From NCBI RefSeq assembly GCF_964340395.1, contig NC_135551.1, forward strand, positions 4,707,963 to 4,771,962: a stretch of DNA of 64,000 nt, written 5' to 3'. The notes under the pieces were generated by a model. The model was not told the DNA's origin, searched no databases, and was given only the letters and a program-made list of their open reading frames with translations. Position 1 is the first letter of the stretch, and every line of letters starts with the position of its first letter. Of this stretch, positions 37,601 through 50,027 are shown piece after piece. This DNA comes from Glandiceps talaboti (lineage: Eukaryota; Hemichordata; Enteropneusta; Spengelidae). Position numbers and translations under genes: made by a program.

Positions 37601-40600
37601 TAGACATGTTAGTTTGTTGTCTTGACCAATCAGAGCTGTCAATATGCTCCATCAATATACTGGTATAATACAATTTCCTATAATTGGTTGCATTATATAT
37701 TTACAATAATCACTTTTAAGTATTACAATTAGTAGGTTAAATGATTTCTATAATAAGTATAGTGTCATTGATACACCATAGACAGTGGAGGGCAAACTGT
37801 CTATGGATAGACTTATACAAGTACGAAATATGAACCCTTGGTAATCTCCATTATCCAAACAGCAATTTGTATTCAGACCCTGGTAGAGGCTACATTTCCA
37901 ATCAATTATTTGTTTGTTTGTTTGTATGTATGTTAATTCATGCATTACTTCAATCAGCCTGAAACAGATGTTTATGTGTGTGTAGGTAGTTTCACAGTCT
38001 TTTCAACTTTCCTGCCCAGTTTGCTGCATATGATTGTCTTGTATAGCTGCACATTTGTAGTTATAGGGATACAGTTCCTGCAGTCAGTTTCAACAGTCCT
38101 GCACAGTTTGCCACACATGTGCAGGTACTTTGTAGCTGCTGCGTGCTGCACAGTGTCAATGGACATTGCTGCAGTTTTATCCACACAGGATTCTTACTGT
38201 GCAGAGCTGTGCAGTAAGTGACATAATGTCCTGCACACAGCTTGACACATTGATGATACTCTGGCTGAAAATACACAGCAAGGTCATATTGTATTGCAAT
38301 TAATTATTCATGAGCATGCATCATGGGAGCTTTAAGTCAATTATGCCCAGTCAGTGAGTGACTAAAGATGGCTGTTAAATCAGCTGCATTGTACTTTATA
38401 TTATTTCAACCACAACCTCTACTTGTGGCCATATGTTAATATCACCACCATAAAGAGGCCGGCCAGTACTGTTATGAGGATGATTTCAATGAGAAGTAAA
38501 TTATATATATTAACTGAATTTTTACAGTAAAACAAAGAAAATATGCACAAATTCCAGACCATTATCGCTTTTGTCTTACACAAAGTCTTTGAAATACTTC
38601 ATACTTCATTTCTGTGAAAATTATCATTGTGAATAAAAACCTTAATTCCTATGTGACTATCTTTGCAGAAGGCATTGGATGGCAAACTATTCTAGGCAAA
38701 GAAGACAATAACCTAGGACATTATGAGACACAGGAGAGTTATGATGAGAGTGGTATTATTGTACAAAGAAGAGGAAAACCTTATATCAACAACTTTCCAG
38801 ATAAACTTGTAAGTGAAAATTTAATTTACTTGAATTTATTGTGTTTATATAGTTTTACTTATAGAATTAATTTTTTATACAGATTGTGATTGACTGCAAT
38901 TGATATTTCAGATAATTTTGTTATTAATTAATTGATTAATTAATTAATTAATTAAGGTAGAAGGTGTCAAATTCGAATTACGTCAACAATGAAACTTTTG
39001 GCGCAGACTGAAACTCACACTCTTGTCAACAATTGAATGTGAAACAAACCCGGAAGTGTTTGGAAGTGAAGTGAAGTGTTAGATGTTTTTTGAGCACTGT
39101 GTAATGTACTCTTGGAGATTTAGGGGGTGAACGGAAGGTAATCTCGTATAATTGAGTTTCAGAAGTCCTTGTGAAGAAAATTAGCTTTACTACCATGCCT
39201 GACTTAAAGAGGAACTGTTTTATAAGTTTTAGATTTGATGAAATGTATCATCATTGACATTAACCACACTCCCTACGCTATAATTGCCGGTCTGGAAATG
39301 TGGCCAACAAACCATTCACACCATTCATCTCTACAGAGGAAGTTATACTGTCATGAATACAATTTTAATACCGGTAATAGGTTTTGTGAGTGTGGATTTT
39401 TAGTCCCTGCCGAATGAAGTCCGGGACGGGGACTTATGGATTGGGTTCCGTCCATCCATCCGTCTGTCCATCCATCTGGAGCCGTTTCTTGGAGATGCCT
39501 GCACCGATTTTTTTCAAACTTAGTACAGGGGCAACATACTATGGCATACATATGCACGTCAATTTGTTTCATGATACAATCCAATATGGCTGCCTAGCAG
39601 CCCTTTTGTTTGCGAATTTTCTCTGTCCAAAGCCATAACTCAGACATGCTTCATGAGATCTCATTCAAAGTTGGTATTAGGACAGTGTTCTATGACATAC
39701 ATGTGCATATTCATTGTTGTCATGATATGATCCAATATGGCTGCCTGGCAGCCATTTTGTTTGTGAATTTTCAATGTCCAAAGCCATAACTCAGACATGC
39801 TTGAACAGATCTCATTCAAAGTTGGTATTAGTACAGTGTTGTTTGACATACATGTGCATATCCATTTTCATCGTGATACAATCTGATATGGCTGCCTGGC
39901 AGCAGCCATTTTGTTGGTGCAGTTTTCATGTCCAAAGCCATAACTCAGACATGCTTGAACAGGTCAGGCCGAGCTAATTTGCCATTTTATTAGTTGAAAC
40001 ACCATTCAGCATTTTATATGTTTTCTGTCACTACGATCTTAGTAATCAATGGCCATGGAGAAACTCCAGTCCCTGATCTCCAGTAAAATTGATCATGCAA
40101 CCCCGATGTTATAACATCGTCATTTACCGGCCTTAAAAAAATACCACAACAAACTGATAACAGTACTTTTTTGTAAAAGGCTTCCAAAACTTATTCTGTT
40201 GTCATCATTCTGCTCTCCCACGATGGTGAACACTTGTTTGGTTTTGCTAGGGGTCTACTAGTCCTGCTTGCATATGGCATAATAAGTCATCCCTTCCGAA
40301 TGTGCACCGTCTGCAAGCAGGACTAAGGGTCTAGGAGTTTCCGACACGTCATTCCCAATGGAACCCCCAGCCATTATACATTTGTACATCCCTGTATTGG
40401 TATAGTAACATCATGTCAATTTAAAATTAATGAATTTATAGTTTGTTTTTCAGTAGATGTATTCAACCAAAAATAGATTATTTTTCATCTGTCTCGCCAA
40501 CTATACTAGTACTGTAGCCACACTGACTTGAGTCGAATGTTTACGTATAGTAAAGCCTACACTTCAAATTGCAACAAATTATACAACTTGTATAAAAACT

Positions 40601-43600
40601 ATTTACATTGTCTCCCCATGAAAGAAGTATCCATGGTAACATTACTATAAGGTTTCAAAGAGGGGTTCTACGTGTATTTTTGTACCCAAAATCAATAAAT
40701 ACATCTTGTAGCATACATTGCTGCTTTTGCAGCTTTTGATTCCACACAGTGCAGTGCCACTTAATATGCAGAGCTAGAGGTACATATACTGGATACTGTG
40801 TTCAGTGGATCAACAGCTAATGATAGTGTCATTTATAGTTCAATTTGATGAGATATTTCCTATTTTTCATAGTCACCACACACCACAATACACACTAGCA
40901 ATTTCCTTACATGAAATCAACATTTAACTGTTTCAACAATGGAGACATAAGGTGCGAGACCACTTTTAATGGGTCTGTTTGTACCCCTAAACATGCAATT
41001 ATTTCTTTTAAAAATTTTCCCCAAATGGAGAAATGGAAGAGTTTTCACTATACCACAGCACTAAAATAAAATGTCAACAAAAGACTAGTTTTTCCTCACT
41101 ACATACTGGCTGTATTCATAGCATTACTACATACTGATTTGAAATTAGATGGACATTTTCAATTTTGGCCCATTAAGTTAGAAGGGGGGGGGGGGTTAAC
41201 TAAAAGTTTTAAGCTATTTATCCTACTTTGAACTATTAACATATCCCCTAATGTGTTGATTTATGATACATAATTATGTATCGACAACTATTCCTTGGTG
41301 CCTGTGTGTTCCAATATACAATTTCATTTGAATTTTGTCCAAAAATGTTGAAATTTGGATGGGGTGGGGGATGGGGTCATAATAATGAATATTATGACCA
41401 CTTTGGCATTTGGAGAAAGAAATAAACTGCAAATGAATAGTTCAGTTGATTTATCATACATATATAATGATAGAAATATCCCTTGGTGCCTGTGTTTTCC
41501 AATATTGAGCAAACTTTTGATGGGGTGGGGGGTCACAACTGTGAATATTATGAGCACTTTGGCATTTTGAGAAAGAAATAAACTCCATATATGATTAGTT
41601 CAGTTGACTTATCATACACATGTACTGATAGAAGTATCCCTTGGTGCCTTTGTGTTCCAATATTGTACAATTTCATGTGATTTTTGTTCCAAAATGTTGA
41701 AATTTTGATGGGATGGGGGTCACATTTTTTACTGGCATTTTCAAGTTAGCATACACACAGTGATTTTTGTTGTAAAATTTTGAAGGGGCATTGGTACATT
41801 ATACATATGTGCAAAGATAAACAAGCTCATTTTAATTTTTGTCAACATTCAACAAAATTTCATAAGATATTTCTGTCGAAAATATCAAAATTGAGATGGG
41901 TCGTGGGGTGACAATTTCAATTCTAGAATTTAAACGGATGTGGTGACTCCATATTTTTTTTGTAATTGATAAATAGCTGGAACAATACAGTGTACGCATA
42001 CAGCATATTAAAAAAATCTATCACAGATTTTTATCCTTTTTTGCAATTTTCTTACATTTTTCTTAAAAAATAGTAAAGCAGCTGGACATAAAATAACATA
42101 ATTTTTATGAAATAATGAATATAAATTACAAAAAAATATGTCTGGACCTACTATACATAGCACTTAAATATATAAGTTCATCTTTAACTGTCAAAAATCA
42201 TGTTGTAGGTAATTGTTGTAAATCTACTTATATTGACCCAAAAATATATATGTACATACAAGAAACGGTCATTATCCTGAAAACAAAGGTGGTGACATAG
42301 TATTTTCTCTTTTTGACATATTCAGATATCAATGTTTAAGTATGCAAAGTATAAGAAAAATCTATCAACTTTTTTGAATTTGACACCTCCCCTTAAGTAA
42401 TTCATTTATTCATTCATTTGGAAAACCTGTGACAGTTAGGCACAATAACATGTATACAAATGTATCTGAACATTTATCCACAGTATGTGCTACTTTTGTT
42501 TGGTTGCCTGTGTTTCCTCCTCAAGGTGTCAGCTTTTGTCACTCTTTTGTCAAACACGTCTGTGCATCCAACCATGCATTCACCTTCATATCTCTGGCAT
42601 GCACCAATTGATTTCAACCAAACCTGGCACACAGGTAACATGCTACTATGCATGCACATCACCTTGTTTTGTGACTGAATCAAATATGGCCGAATGGTGG
42701 CCATATTTGTTGTTACATTTCACAAAATGGATCATAACTTTGTAGGTCTGATATGTAAGTGACTCTATTCAAGTACCCCATATTATAAAATATGATTTCT
42801 TTTAAGATCTTGACCTTTGACTTTGACAGTCCTTTTCAATGTCAAATAGCCATTTTTTTTGTTATATTCATAGCTTTTTGATTCAAACATTTCAAGTGAT
42901 AATATTTTAATCATGACTTTTAATCATGTGAGGCATACATTATGCAAGTCACTTAATTTTGAGATCTTGACTGGTATAGCAAAATGGCGGCCATATTTGT
43001 GATAAAAAGTGCATTCTGCCTGTTATCTCCAAAAGTGTGTGGACACCATTCAAGTACCTACATGTACCCTCACATTATCAATGATGAGCTTTCTAATGAG
43101 ACCATGATCTTTTACCTTGACAAACATTTTCAAGGTGAAGAGAGAGAAAGGGTTACATTCTAGCTGCACGCCATTGCTAATTATACTGAAAACCTAACAC
43201 TACAAACATTTGCATCCCTGTAAAGTCTAACAAAGCACTTCCATTTTAAAATTGCCAAAATGCCAGTCATCTTACACAATACAACACACAAGTTGGAACT
43301 ATATGTCTTTGAGTGAACGCTTGTAAATATTGTACCAGGGGTAATAAATGTTGTACTAATACCTTGCTTTACTTTGTTTTCTAGATACCGCAGAGTAGAA
43401 TACTCTTCAACAGAGTTGGTAAATGTGGAAGTAGAACTGTTCTCACTATAATCAAAGAATTGTCAAATAAAAATGGTTTCAAGTTTGTTGGTTCTGAGAT
43501 AAATAATTTGACACACATGCCTCTGCAAGATCAGGTAAAAAAAATACTACTGTCTCATTTCTCCTTTCCCGTTACATGTGCACCTTGGAAATTGAAGTCT

Positions 43601-46600
43601 TAAATTCTGAGTTACTGTGGTCAGAAAAAACTCAAACCCATCCTCAGTTCAAGTCAAGAAAAAATAACAGGTCACCATTCATATTTGTATAAAGCAGAGG
43701 TCATTTTAAAATCCAAAATGGCTGCCAAATTTTATATTATCCCTTTGGAAAAATAAAAGATAGTTGCTTTCCATGAGTACAAGTTGGTGAACCCCCAAAA
43801 TTTCTTCTGTATTTCAAAAGTACAAGATAACAGCTTTCTTACACATGGTAAAGGTAAAGTTTTGAGAAATTTAATAAGTCTGATTTTTAGCAAATTGGCC
43901 AAGAGGTTTTATTATATTCTACATTGTGTACCTTAATAAACAGGCAATTTCAGCGTGCTTTAGGTATAAAGGCAGAAGAGTTGTTTTGTCAAGCACAAAG
44001 AAAACTTTTCTTTCCATTCAGTGCTACTGCACTAGCTGCAACTGAAAGATCAGAAAACCAATAATCTATTCACTGAAAATTGTTAATGTACCAATAATTA
44101 GACATTTTACATGTTAATTAGTGGTTGATTGTATCCAGAAGTAGGACAGTAACAGATTTAAAGTAGGGGCACTGATTTTTGAATGCAGACCCGGCACAAG
44201 TCAATTTGGTTGGATTTATTACACCATACTTACATTTGTATACTTCCAAACGAGAGTGACTATGGAGTTTCAATTTGGCAGCACACAGTCTTTAACGTCT
44301 TACACACAGTTTTTTGTTATAAATTCCATAAAACAAAATACAGACACTGATAGCATGCAAGCAAATTGTATATATAATCTCATTATGAATGCAAATCAAT
44401 ATCATGTTGGATGAAACTAGGTAGATTCAAACACAAAACGGTTTAGTGTGTTCACAGTGAGATAAAAGTTTACTTTATGTGTGCATTTGTGCTCTCAGTG
44501 CCTGCATTTTGTTTGTGTATTTGTAACAAAAAAAGTTGAATACAATGTACTAAACATCATATATACCACCTGTCTTTCTGGTTGGGTAATATGTATACAT
44601 CTAAACAAGTGCATTTACCCACAGGTAATTCAATAATGTTCAGAGTGTACATATTATGACAAAGACATTATAGTTAACAAAATAGTTTTTGAAAAATGTT
44701 CCAGCTGCAACTCTAAGTTAATACTAGAAGTATTTTTTGGGTAACCTTATCTTTTAAGAAGAAGAATCAGATGAAGAAGCTTTTGTTACGGTCAAATATC
44801 ACATGTCAAAGGTCACATTAAGTTTACATTACAAAGTCAGGTAAAGGTCAAATTGAATTTTTCAATACACTTGAAAGGTGGTAGGCATGAAACCATTTAT
44901 AGCAGCCATTTCTGAAAAGTTCTATTCTTTGTGATGATAATTTGCTTTCTCTTCTTTTCCCATTCATTACAGATTGATTTAGTGAATATAATTTCTGCAC
45001 TTGACCCACCATTTCTTTTCCAGAGACATTTTCATTTTATTGATTTTGCAAAGTAAGTTTTTTTATGTTTTACTTATGTTTGTATGCAAACCAGAATTAG
45101 CCGCTATTTATGCAGTATCTCCTAAAATTTCATACCAATATTTCCTCTGCATTGTATTGTCATTATTTCTTCCTATTTATATGCTTCATTATCATTGTGA
45201 AAAATCTTTATTTCAGGGATTACTCAGTATAGCAATACATGCAATGTAAAGTGTTGAACGGTCAGCTTTTCCCATTGAGGCGCCCTCATACATCAAATCA
45301 ATAATCACACAAAAATCTACTTACAAATATCAATCTCATATTTATTGCTTTTGCATGGGTTAATGATAAAAACTGGTTGTCAACCAACTGAATGCTTGTT
45401 TTACGTAGTATGTGCAATTTTGCATCAGTAAAGGGAAGTGCACTATGCAGTCACCCAAAATTCTGTGCAAGTTTATTAGTAATCATTATAAAATTAAGTC
45501 CAACTGGAATTTTCTATTGTATATGATTAAAGTAATGTAAATGATCTTTCAATTCTAGTGAAAACTAAATTAACAATAATCTAACACCTTTTCAATTTCA
45601 TTGTTCTTTTGGGAGAAGCACATTAAAGATGGGATTTTATCAAAATATTGTATTTTTTCTCCTTAGATTTGGTGGCATAGAACCAGTATATATTAATATC
45701 ATCAGAGATCCCATTAATAGATTTACATCACAATATTATTTCAAAAGATATGGTGATGAGACACACCCAAATGGATTTTTTAAAGGCTCAGAAGATCTAT
45801 TAAATATGGTAAGTTGAGGACCTTATGATAGTAGCAAAAAAAGAGAGACTGTGGTAACTGATCTGGCCTATTAAACTGTACATGTATAGCTGAATTGTTA
45901 ATGTTCCTTCTACAATGTATAAGGCAAAATAAAAAATACTGTGTGTTTCCAATAACCCAACCAACACTAAACATTTTTTTAAACATGTAAAAAAAAAGAT
46001 ATAAGAAATTCTGTGATTTCTTGACCTTCATGCACTTCAATGTTTCTTTCCTCAGTGATATCTGTACAAATTTGATCAAAGTATCACAGAAGGGGTATTC
46101 TGACCAACATTTTGTTTGTTTTGGGGGTCAAAGAAACATTTTTTCGGAAAATAAAAACAATTGTGAAGATAAAATGAAATAAAATAACATCCAGACCTAT
46201 CTACCTACCATATTTTCTGAGGCCATGTTGTCAGAAACACACAATTATATTTTCTCTTGCACCTAATTGTAATTACCTACTTCCTGCAGTGATGAATGTA
46301 CTTATAGTAGTAAGCTTGTAATGGTGACCCGTACATGAACCAATGCTATAAAAATGATTGGGGTGGGGAACGATAAAGAGTTAAAGGAAGTTTCATGTTT
46401 AGCAACATGTATATATGTGCTTGATGGGCTTTTTACACTCATACTGTTTAAAATCTTAATGCAAGAAATGCTAATTTTCATCAAAGGATGATAAAAGATG
46501 GAAGATTTGACAACACAATACATGTACTTTGATACAGAGTAAATGGGGTGTGGTGTATTTGGAAAACAAATTTGCATCAGAACCTAATATTATGCTAGGT

Positions 46601-49600
46601 TAAGTATGAAAGAGATAAAAAAAGATCACCTTAAAGCAGTTTAGTGGTCTCAATGGCAACCACTCAAAATCCACTGTACACATGTTTGTCTAGTCTAAGA
46701 TGGGATTAAGACAATCTGATAAAATCTGATACCATATGCTACAAATAAAATAAGTTCTTTATTTACCCCCAACTCCTTTGATTATATCAGATTTGATCAG
46801 AATGGGATATAGACATGTTGAAACAGGGGAATGAGGCAACAATTCTGGTGAAATCCAAAAGAGATGTAATAAAGGCCCAAGTCAGATGACTATGTTTGAG
46901 TTACATTTACATCATACTTGTTTCTTTTTTCTCTATTTTTTGTAATATATTTATAAGCTTATTACATACTTGCACATATTCAGGATTCTGGATAATTGTA
47001 CAATAATATAAAGCCAGAAATACAGTCACATGAAAAATGTATAAATAAATGGCATCATGATCTACATGTACATTTTCTGGTCTTTTAAAAAAATAATGAA
47101 AGCATTTTAATCGCGGAAAAAGTTTATCATATGACTGACTCAAAAAAACTGACGTGGCAGTGTGCTCAAACGTCATTCCTTGTAGTATACCACTATACTG
47201 AGGAGTGGGACACAGCATTGTGGTGAGATATGTATTCAGCATGTTGCATTACATTGTGGAGATTATGGGACATTACAACAGATTGCCGAAACAGCACATT
47301 ATTTGAGATGGCTCTGAAACATTGCATCTTTCGCAAGGAAAATAAACAAAAACACAATTGATAATATCTTGCATTAATCAAGATTTGCTGACGAAGCATT
47401 GAGGCATACTGATGCTCAAACATACACTTGATTCTGGTCTATATTATAGCCATAAAATTACATAAAAACTCGTGAACAGTAGTCGTCATACTATCTATGT
47501 CTCCTCAAAGTATACCTTTGAATGATGGAGAAAATGTTGCAGCCTTATTGACTGGATATACCAATACCCATAAGTTTGCCCCAAATAGTTTTTGCTTCCT
47601 TGAACGAGGACGATAGTGGTTACACGCTAGGGATAAAAAGACCAGAGTGTCCTACCCTTCTTTTTTTAGCAAATGAACAAAGTGAGCAAATTGAGCAAAT
47701 GATGAACATGCATGCACAGACATTACACATGAACCAAGATTTGAATCGTTGCACTGCATGGGAACTGTCGGAGAAGGACAGCAGTCAATCATACGGCCAT
47801 ATGGGGTACTATTCAATCTGTTTTTGTGTGTGATCATAGTGCATGATATACACTGTCAAATCGACGTGTTATTCCAAAGCAAATTTACATTGGATGTAAT
47901 ATTTCTTTGTAGTATTGTGTCAGAAAACACAAAGTACGTTGACGATTATTGTCTTTATTGGTATTACTTCACTGATGACATACACCAGAATTGTTGCCTC
48001 ATGCCCTTGGCTGAAGTGTGCACAATTCAAGCATTCAAAGTCCATGTTTGCCTGTTATAATTATGATCAATTAAGCATTTTTTTGAATTCATAAAGGGAC
48101 ATGTACTTAAAGTCAACCAAATTGCAAGTCATGTAATACCATCATACTGCTGTTGTCATGACAATTTTCCAATCAGTTCAATGCATCTTGCTCAGTTCAT
48201 TAAACTTGTATGTAATTGTTGTATTAATAATGTGTTCTCTGTAGTTGACTATGATAATATTATGTTTTTCCTATCCAGACAATAAATGAATGTGTTCTGT
48301 CTAACCATCATGAGTGCCGTGATAACAAACTATATTATATTACACCATTCTTCTGTGGCCAACACGAACAATGCAGGTAATGAACATGATATGATTACTT
48401 TGAACTGTAGTAAAACTGCCTTGCTCAGGAATGGCAAGTATCTGGCTCTGTATGTGTGTGTGTGTGTGGGGGGGGGGGGGATTTGGGGTGGATGCAGTGT
48501 GTGTGTGTGTGTGTTTGTTGCACATTAAAGGTACAGTGTTTGCACAAAAACTGCTGGGCTGCTTGTGTTACTTTATAAGATGTTCCTGTTGGTGTCAAGT
48601 TAGGAAATTATGATGCAGTGATGTGATTTTATTTGCATAATTGAAATCATCATTGAAATTAACACTAATGACCATCTAAGGTATTGACTTTGCGAAGCAG
48701 TCACTAGCTGTGTTATACTTACTTAAAAAATAAAGCAGTACCTTTGAATAAGACACTCCAGACTGAAAACAGGAAATTGGAAATACAGGGGGTATGATCA
48801 CCTCATTGTACCGTTTCTTAAGAGCTTTGACCCTTGTATTCTGTGGAAGTGTAAATCAGGGTTGTTTTTTGCATTGTTCACCGGACATCGAGGAAAGCAG
48901 CCGTATTCTATGATAATCAAGTAACCTATACTATGTATACCCCCAAAGGTACACACAGGCCTTGAAAGGCCTATTTCTTTGTAGATTTTTTTATCGTTGT
49001 GGGTCCATGGTTTTATTTTATTGTTATCTCCTTCTTTTTTGCAGAACACCATCTAGGTGGTCACTAAATAAAGCTATTTCAAATTTTGATGAAAAATTTT
49101 TATTCGTTGGATTCATAGAAGAACTTGAAGACTCATTCAATATTCTTGAAAAATTACTACCTGGTACATTCCAGGGTGCTGTGGAAATTTTGAATAAGCC
49201 AGGTAAAGAAACTTTTTGAGAAAGTGAAAATAATAAATAGAACTTGTAGGTTGAAGGTTAAAATTTAGTCAGACTTTATTTCTATGGTTAGTACACCTGG
49301 ATTGATTTCTGCTTGAATATGATTTTGTGTGACAAAGTAGCACCTTGTTAACATATTCAACTTTGGAATCTTGTAAATAAGTCCTACTGCACTTGACATC
49401 TGTTCAGCCATTTTAGAGATTTGAGCCATTTTTACTGGATTTGACCATAACTAATCAAAATGTATGTCATAAACAAGTGACAGATTCCTGGTATGAACTA
49501 TTGATTAAAGTCCAAGATAAATACTTATTTCTCATCCATGTGGCTACTTTTTAAGAATAGAATAGAATGGAATGGAATGGAATGGGAATAGAATAGAATA

Positions 49601-49979
49601 TAATAGAATAGAATAGAATGAAATAGAATATTTGGTTTCAATTTGTGGCAGTTGTGTTGGTTTGAGGATCATAGGCCCAAATCTTCATGTATCAATTTCT
49701 TGCCAATTCAAATTTAAATTCAAATTATTTCATAAATCTTGTAATCCCAGTGTGAAAGTATGAGTGTTAAATTCTCTACTTAACAGTATACTATGAATTC
49801 ATTTTTTTATCTTTCTAGCAGCTACAGCCTCCAGGACAATAACATCAGCAACAAAGAACAAAATACCACCGACAGAAGAAGTTCGGTCAATTTTACTTCA
49901 AAGAATGGAATACGAGTATGAATTTTACAACTACGCCAAAAAGAAATTTGCTATTTTAAAAAGGCAATTAAAAATTTGA
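31515..49979 (+). CDS. UST-like: Uronyl 2-O-sulfotransferase-like gene B (complete, eight exons)
   Basis: Predicted Golgi type II uronyl 2-O-sulfotransferase of 361 aa. Exons are 31515-31674, 38669-38808, 43385-43534, 44973-45052, 45667-45808, 48279-48376, 49045-49202 and 49822-49979. They sum to 1086 nt and stay in frame throughout. Residues 1-9 are a short cytosolic tail and about 10-30 a hydrophobic signal anchor, followed by a stem. The 5'-PSB is RVGKCGSRT (110-118), the His motif RHFHF (168-172) and the 3'-PB IIRDPINRF (188-196). The C-terminal block is PPTEEVRSILLQRMEYEYEF-like. The start is the first ATG after an in-frame TGA at 31482. Human UST is somewhat longer, at roughly 400 aa. 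The link from exon 1 to exon 2 spans 7 kb and is inferred from phase and type II topology; the other joins are supported by homology to gene A and to the family. A minisatellite begins right after the stop codon. Confidence 0.85.
32012..32115. repeat. Dispersed foldback repeat cgcaaaccacgg, copy 2
   Basis: tcgcaaaccacggtctgttt ... tatttcgaagtgtagtgg ... ctctggtttgcgagaa. The ends cgcaaacca / tggtttgcg are inverted. Confidence 0.7.
32233..32566. mobile_element. Non-autonomous TIR element, family T1, copy 2
   Basis: The left end agctaaaatggtgtagtctt continues to ggtatttcactca. The right end aaacaccaagcccacatcat continues to tttagc. It shares tcagacaa and gttgaaatgtt with the other copies and lies in gene B intron 1. 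It contains a poly-C tract near 32505. Confidence 0.65.
32791..33060 (-). pseudogene. LINE RT thumb fragment in gene B intron 1
   Basis: Minus-strand frame with IFDCKILPILLYGSEVWG, IEKTHNKMLCYILQL, IRGELGR and YWLRILKMDDERLVRRCY. It parallels the LINE inserted in the GPCR and is an older, shorter copy. Confidence 0.7.
33065..35140. other. Gene B intron 1, no exon recognised
   Basis: Short ggtcataaggaccg words near 33193 and 34817. A minus-strand 112-codon frame (33445-33783) with an acidic Asp/Glu/Ser segment has no recognised family. Confidence 0.45.
35143..35315. repeat. Three-copy 56-bp AT-rich tandem repeat
   Basis: ttgaataaattaattgcagt, agggcaatagtacgtataca, atgaataaattaattg, with starts at 35143, 35199 and 35255. 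It lies in a long AT-rich stretch (about 35085-36050) full of attaatt words and without exons. Confidence 0.85.
36540..37160 (+). repeat. (GT)n-anchored ~143-bp tandem repeats, copy b
   Basis: Starts gtgtgtgtaaacaacttaaa gtcaaaaaccactgg. Units with gatcccatcagtgatatgca, ctttttggtcaaaaatct and tgaaatttg repeat about every 143 bp (anchors 36861 and 37004). It lies in gene B intron 1. Confidence 0.75.
37245..37460 (-). repeat. ttgctagg tandem repeat, array 3 (inverted)
   Basis: Read on the minus strand: tttctaggcatatttgcatg, cacccatccctgttg, tgctaagggcatggccatgg. Two units of the same family, in gene B intron 1. Confidence 0.7.
38669..38808 (+). CDS. Gene B exon 2: stem region
   Basis: This 140-nt exon lies between ctttgcag and gtaagt. 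It encodes GIGWQTILGKEDNN, an acidic Glu/Asp/Ser stretch and RRGKPYINNFPDKL, which runs directly into the 5'-PSB exon. It is a luminal stem with little conservation. Confidence 0.75.
39411..39965 (+). repeat. 151-bp tandem repeats (aatatggctgcctggcagcc family)
   Basis: The leader agtccgggacggggacttat with (tccatccgtc) is followed by three units with anchors at 39581, 39732 and 39882. Each has aatatggctgcctggcagcc, gtccaaagccataactcaga and tcattcaaagttggtatt. In gene B intron 2. Confidence 0.8.
41285..41720 (+). repeat. 160-186-bp tandem repeats in gene B intron 2
   Basis: Anchors ccttggtgcctgtgt at 41293, 41479 and 41639. Units share tgatggggtggggg, actttggcatttgg and gttcagttgatttatcata. 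Confidence 0.75.
43385..43534 (+). CDS. Gene B exon 3: 5'-phosphosulfate-binding loop
   Basis: This 150-nt, phase 0/0 exon lies between ttttctag and gtaaaa. It encodes IPQSRILFNRVGKCGSRT, the PAPS-binding loop typical of UST. It continues VLTIIKELSNKNGFKFVGSE and ends with LQDQ. Confidence 0.92.
44973..45052 (+). CDS. Gene B exon 4: catalytic histidine motif
   Basis: This 80-nt exon lies between cattacag and gtaagt. It encodes DLVNIISALDPPFLFQRHFH followed by FIDF. H169 and H171 sit where the family places the catalytic base. Confidence 0.9.
45667..45808 (+). CDS. Gene B exon 5: 3'-phosphate-binding motif
   Basis: This 142-nt exon lies between ccttag and gtaagt. It encodes EPVYINIIRDPINRFTSQYY, then KRYGDETHPNGFFKGSEDLL. 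The Arg-Asp-Pro and following Arg contact the 3'-phosphate of PAPS in the family. Confidence 0.92.
46824..48009. mobile_element. 1.19-kb copy of the hAT-like element in gene B intron 5
   Basis: Left end caggggaatgaggcaacaat, right end attgttgcctcatgcccttg, again continuing tctggtg / caccaga. The interior shares tttttttagcaaatgaac, aaattgagcaaatg and ggtactattcaatc with the 58.9-kb copy. Flanks gttgaaa and gctgaag could be a decayed target duplication. It is longer than the other copy through extra internal sequence. Confidence 0.7.
48279..48376 (+). CDS. Gene B exon 6: cysteine-rich block
   Basis: This 98-nt exon lies between ctatccag and gtaatg. It encodes [17 protein letters not shown] and ITPFFCGQHEQCR. 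The cysteine spacing is the same as in gene A. Confidence 0.9.
48449..48513. repeat. (GT)n/(G)n tract in gene B intron 6
   Basis: tgtgtgtgtgtg, a 13-base G run, and tgtgtgtgtgtg again, 75 bp after exon 6. Confidence 0.9.
49045..49202 (+). CDS. Gene B exon 7: KFLFVGFIEELED region
   Basis: This 158-nt exon lies between ttttgcag and gtaaag. It encodes SRWSLNKAISNFDEKFLFVG and FIEELEDSFNILEKLLPG. Confidence 0.92.
49507..49556 (-). mobile_element. Fragment of the 346-bp palindrome family
   Basis: The segment tctcatccatgtggctactt with preceding aagataaatacttat matches the right end of the 9736-10081 palindrome (tctcatccatatggccactt) with a few changes. Only one end is present. Confidence 0.6.
49556..49632. 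repeat. (GAATA/GAATG)n pentanucleotide repeat
   Basis: aatagaatagaatggaatgg and variants, in the last intron of gene B. Confidence 0.92.
49822..49979 (+). CDS. Gene B exon 8: C-terminus with NAGNAG acceptor
   Basis: It encodes TKNKIPPTEEVRSILLQRM, EYEYEFYNYAKKKF and ends RQLKI-TGA. The acceptor is tctagcag, a tandem NAGNAG site: using the upstream AG starts the exon at 49819 and adds one alanine in frame. Confidence 0.9.
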
Positions 49980-49981
49980 AA

Positions 49982-50027
49982 ACAGGGTTACTTAAAAGGG
50001 TCACTCAATTGGTTAATCAAAGGGTTA
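49982..50027 (+). repeat. Left end of the gggttact minisatellite
   Basis: Begins three bases after the gene B stop codon: cagggttacttaaaagggtc, actcaattggttaatcaaag, ggtta. The same unit continues after the TIR element. Confidence 0.75.
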
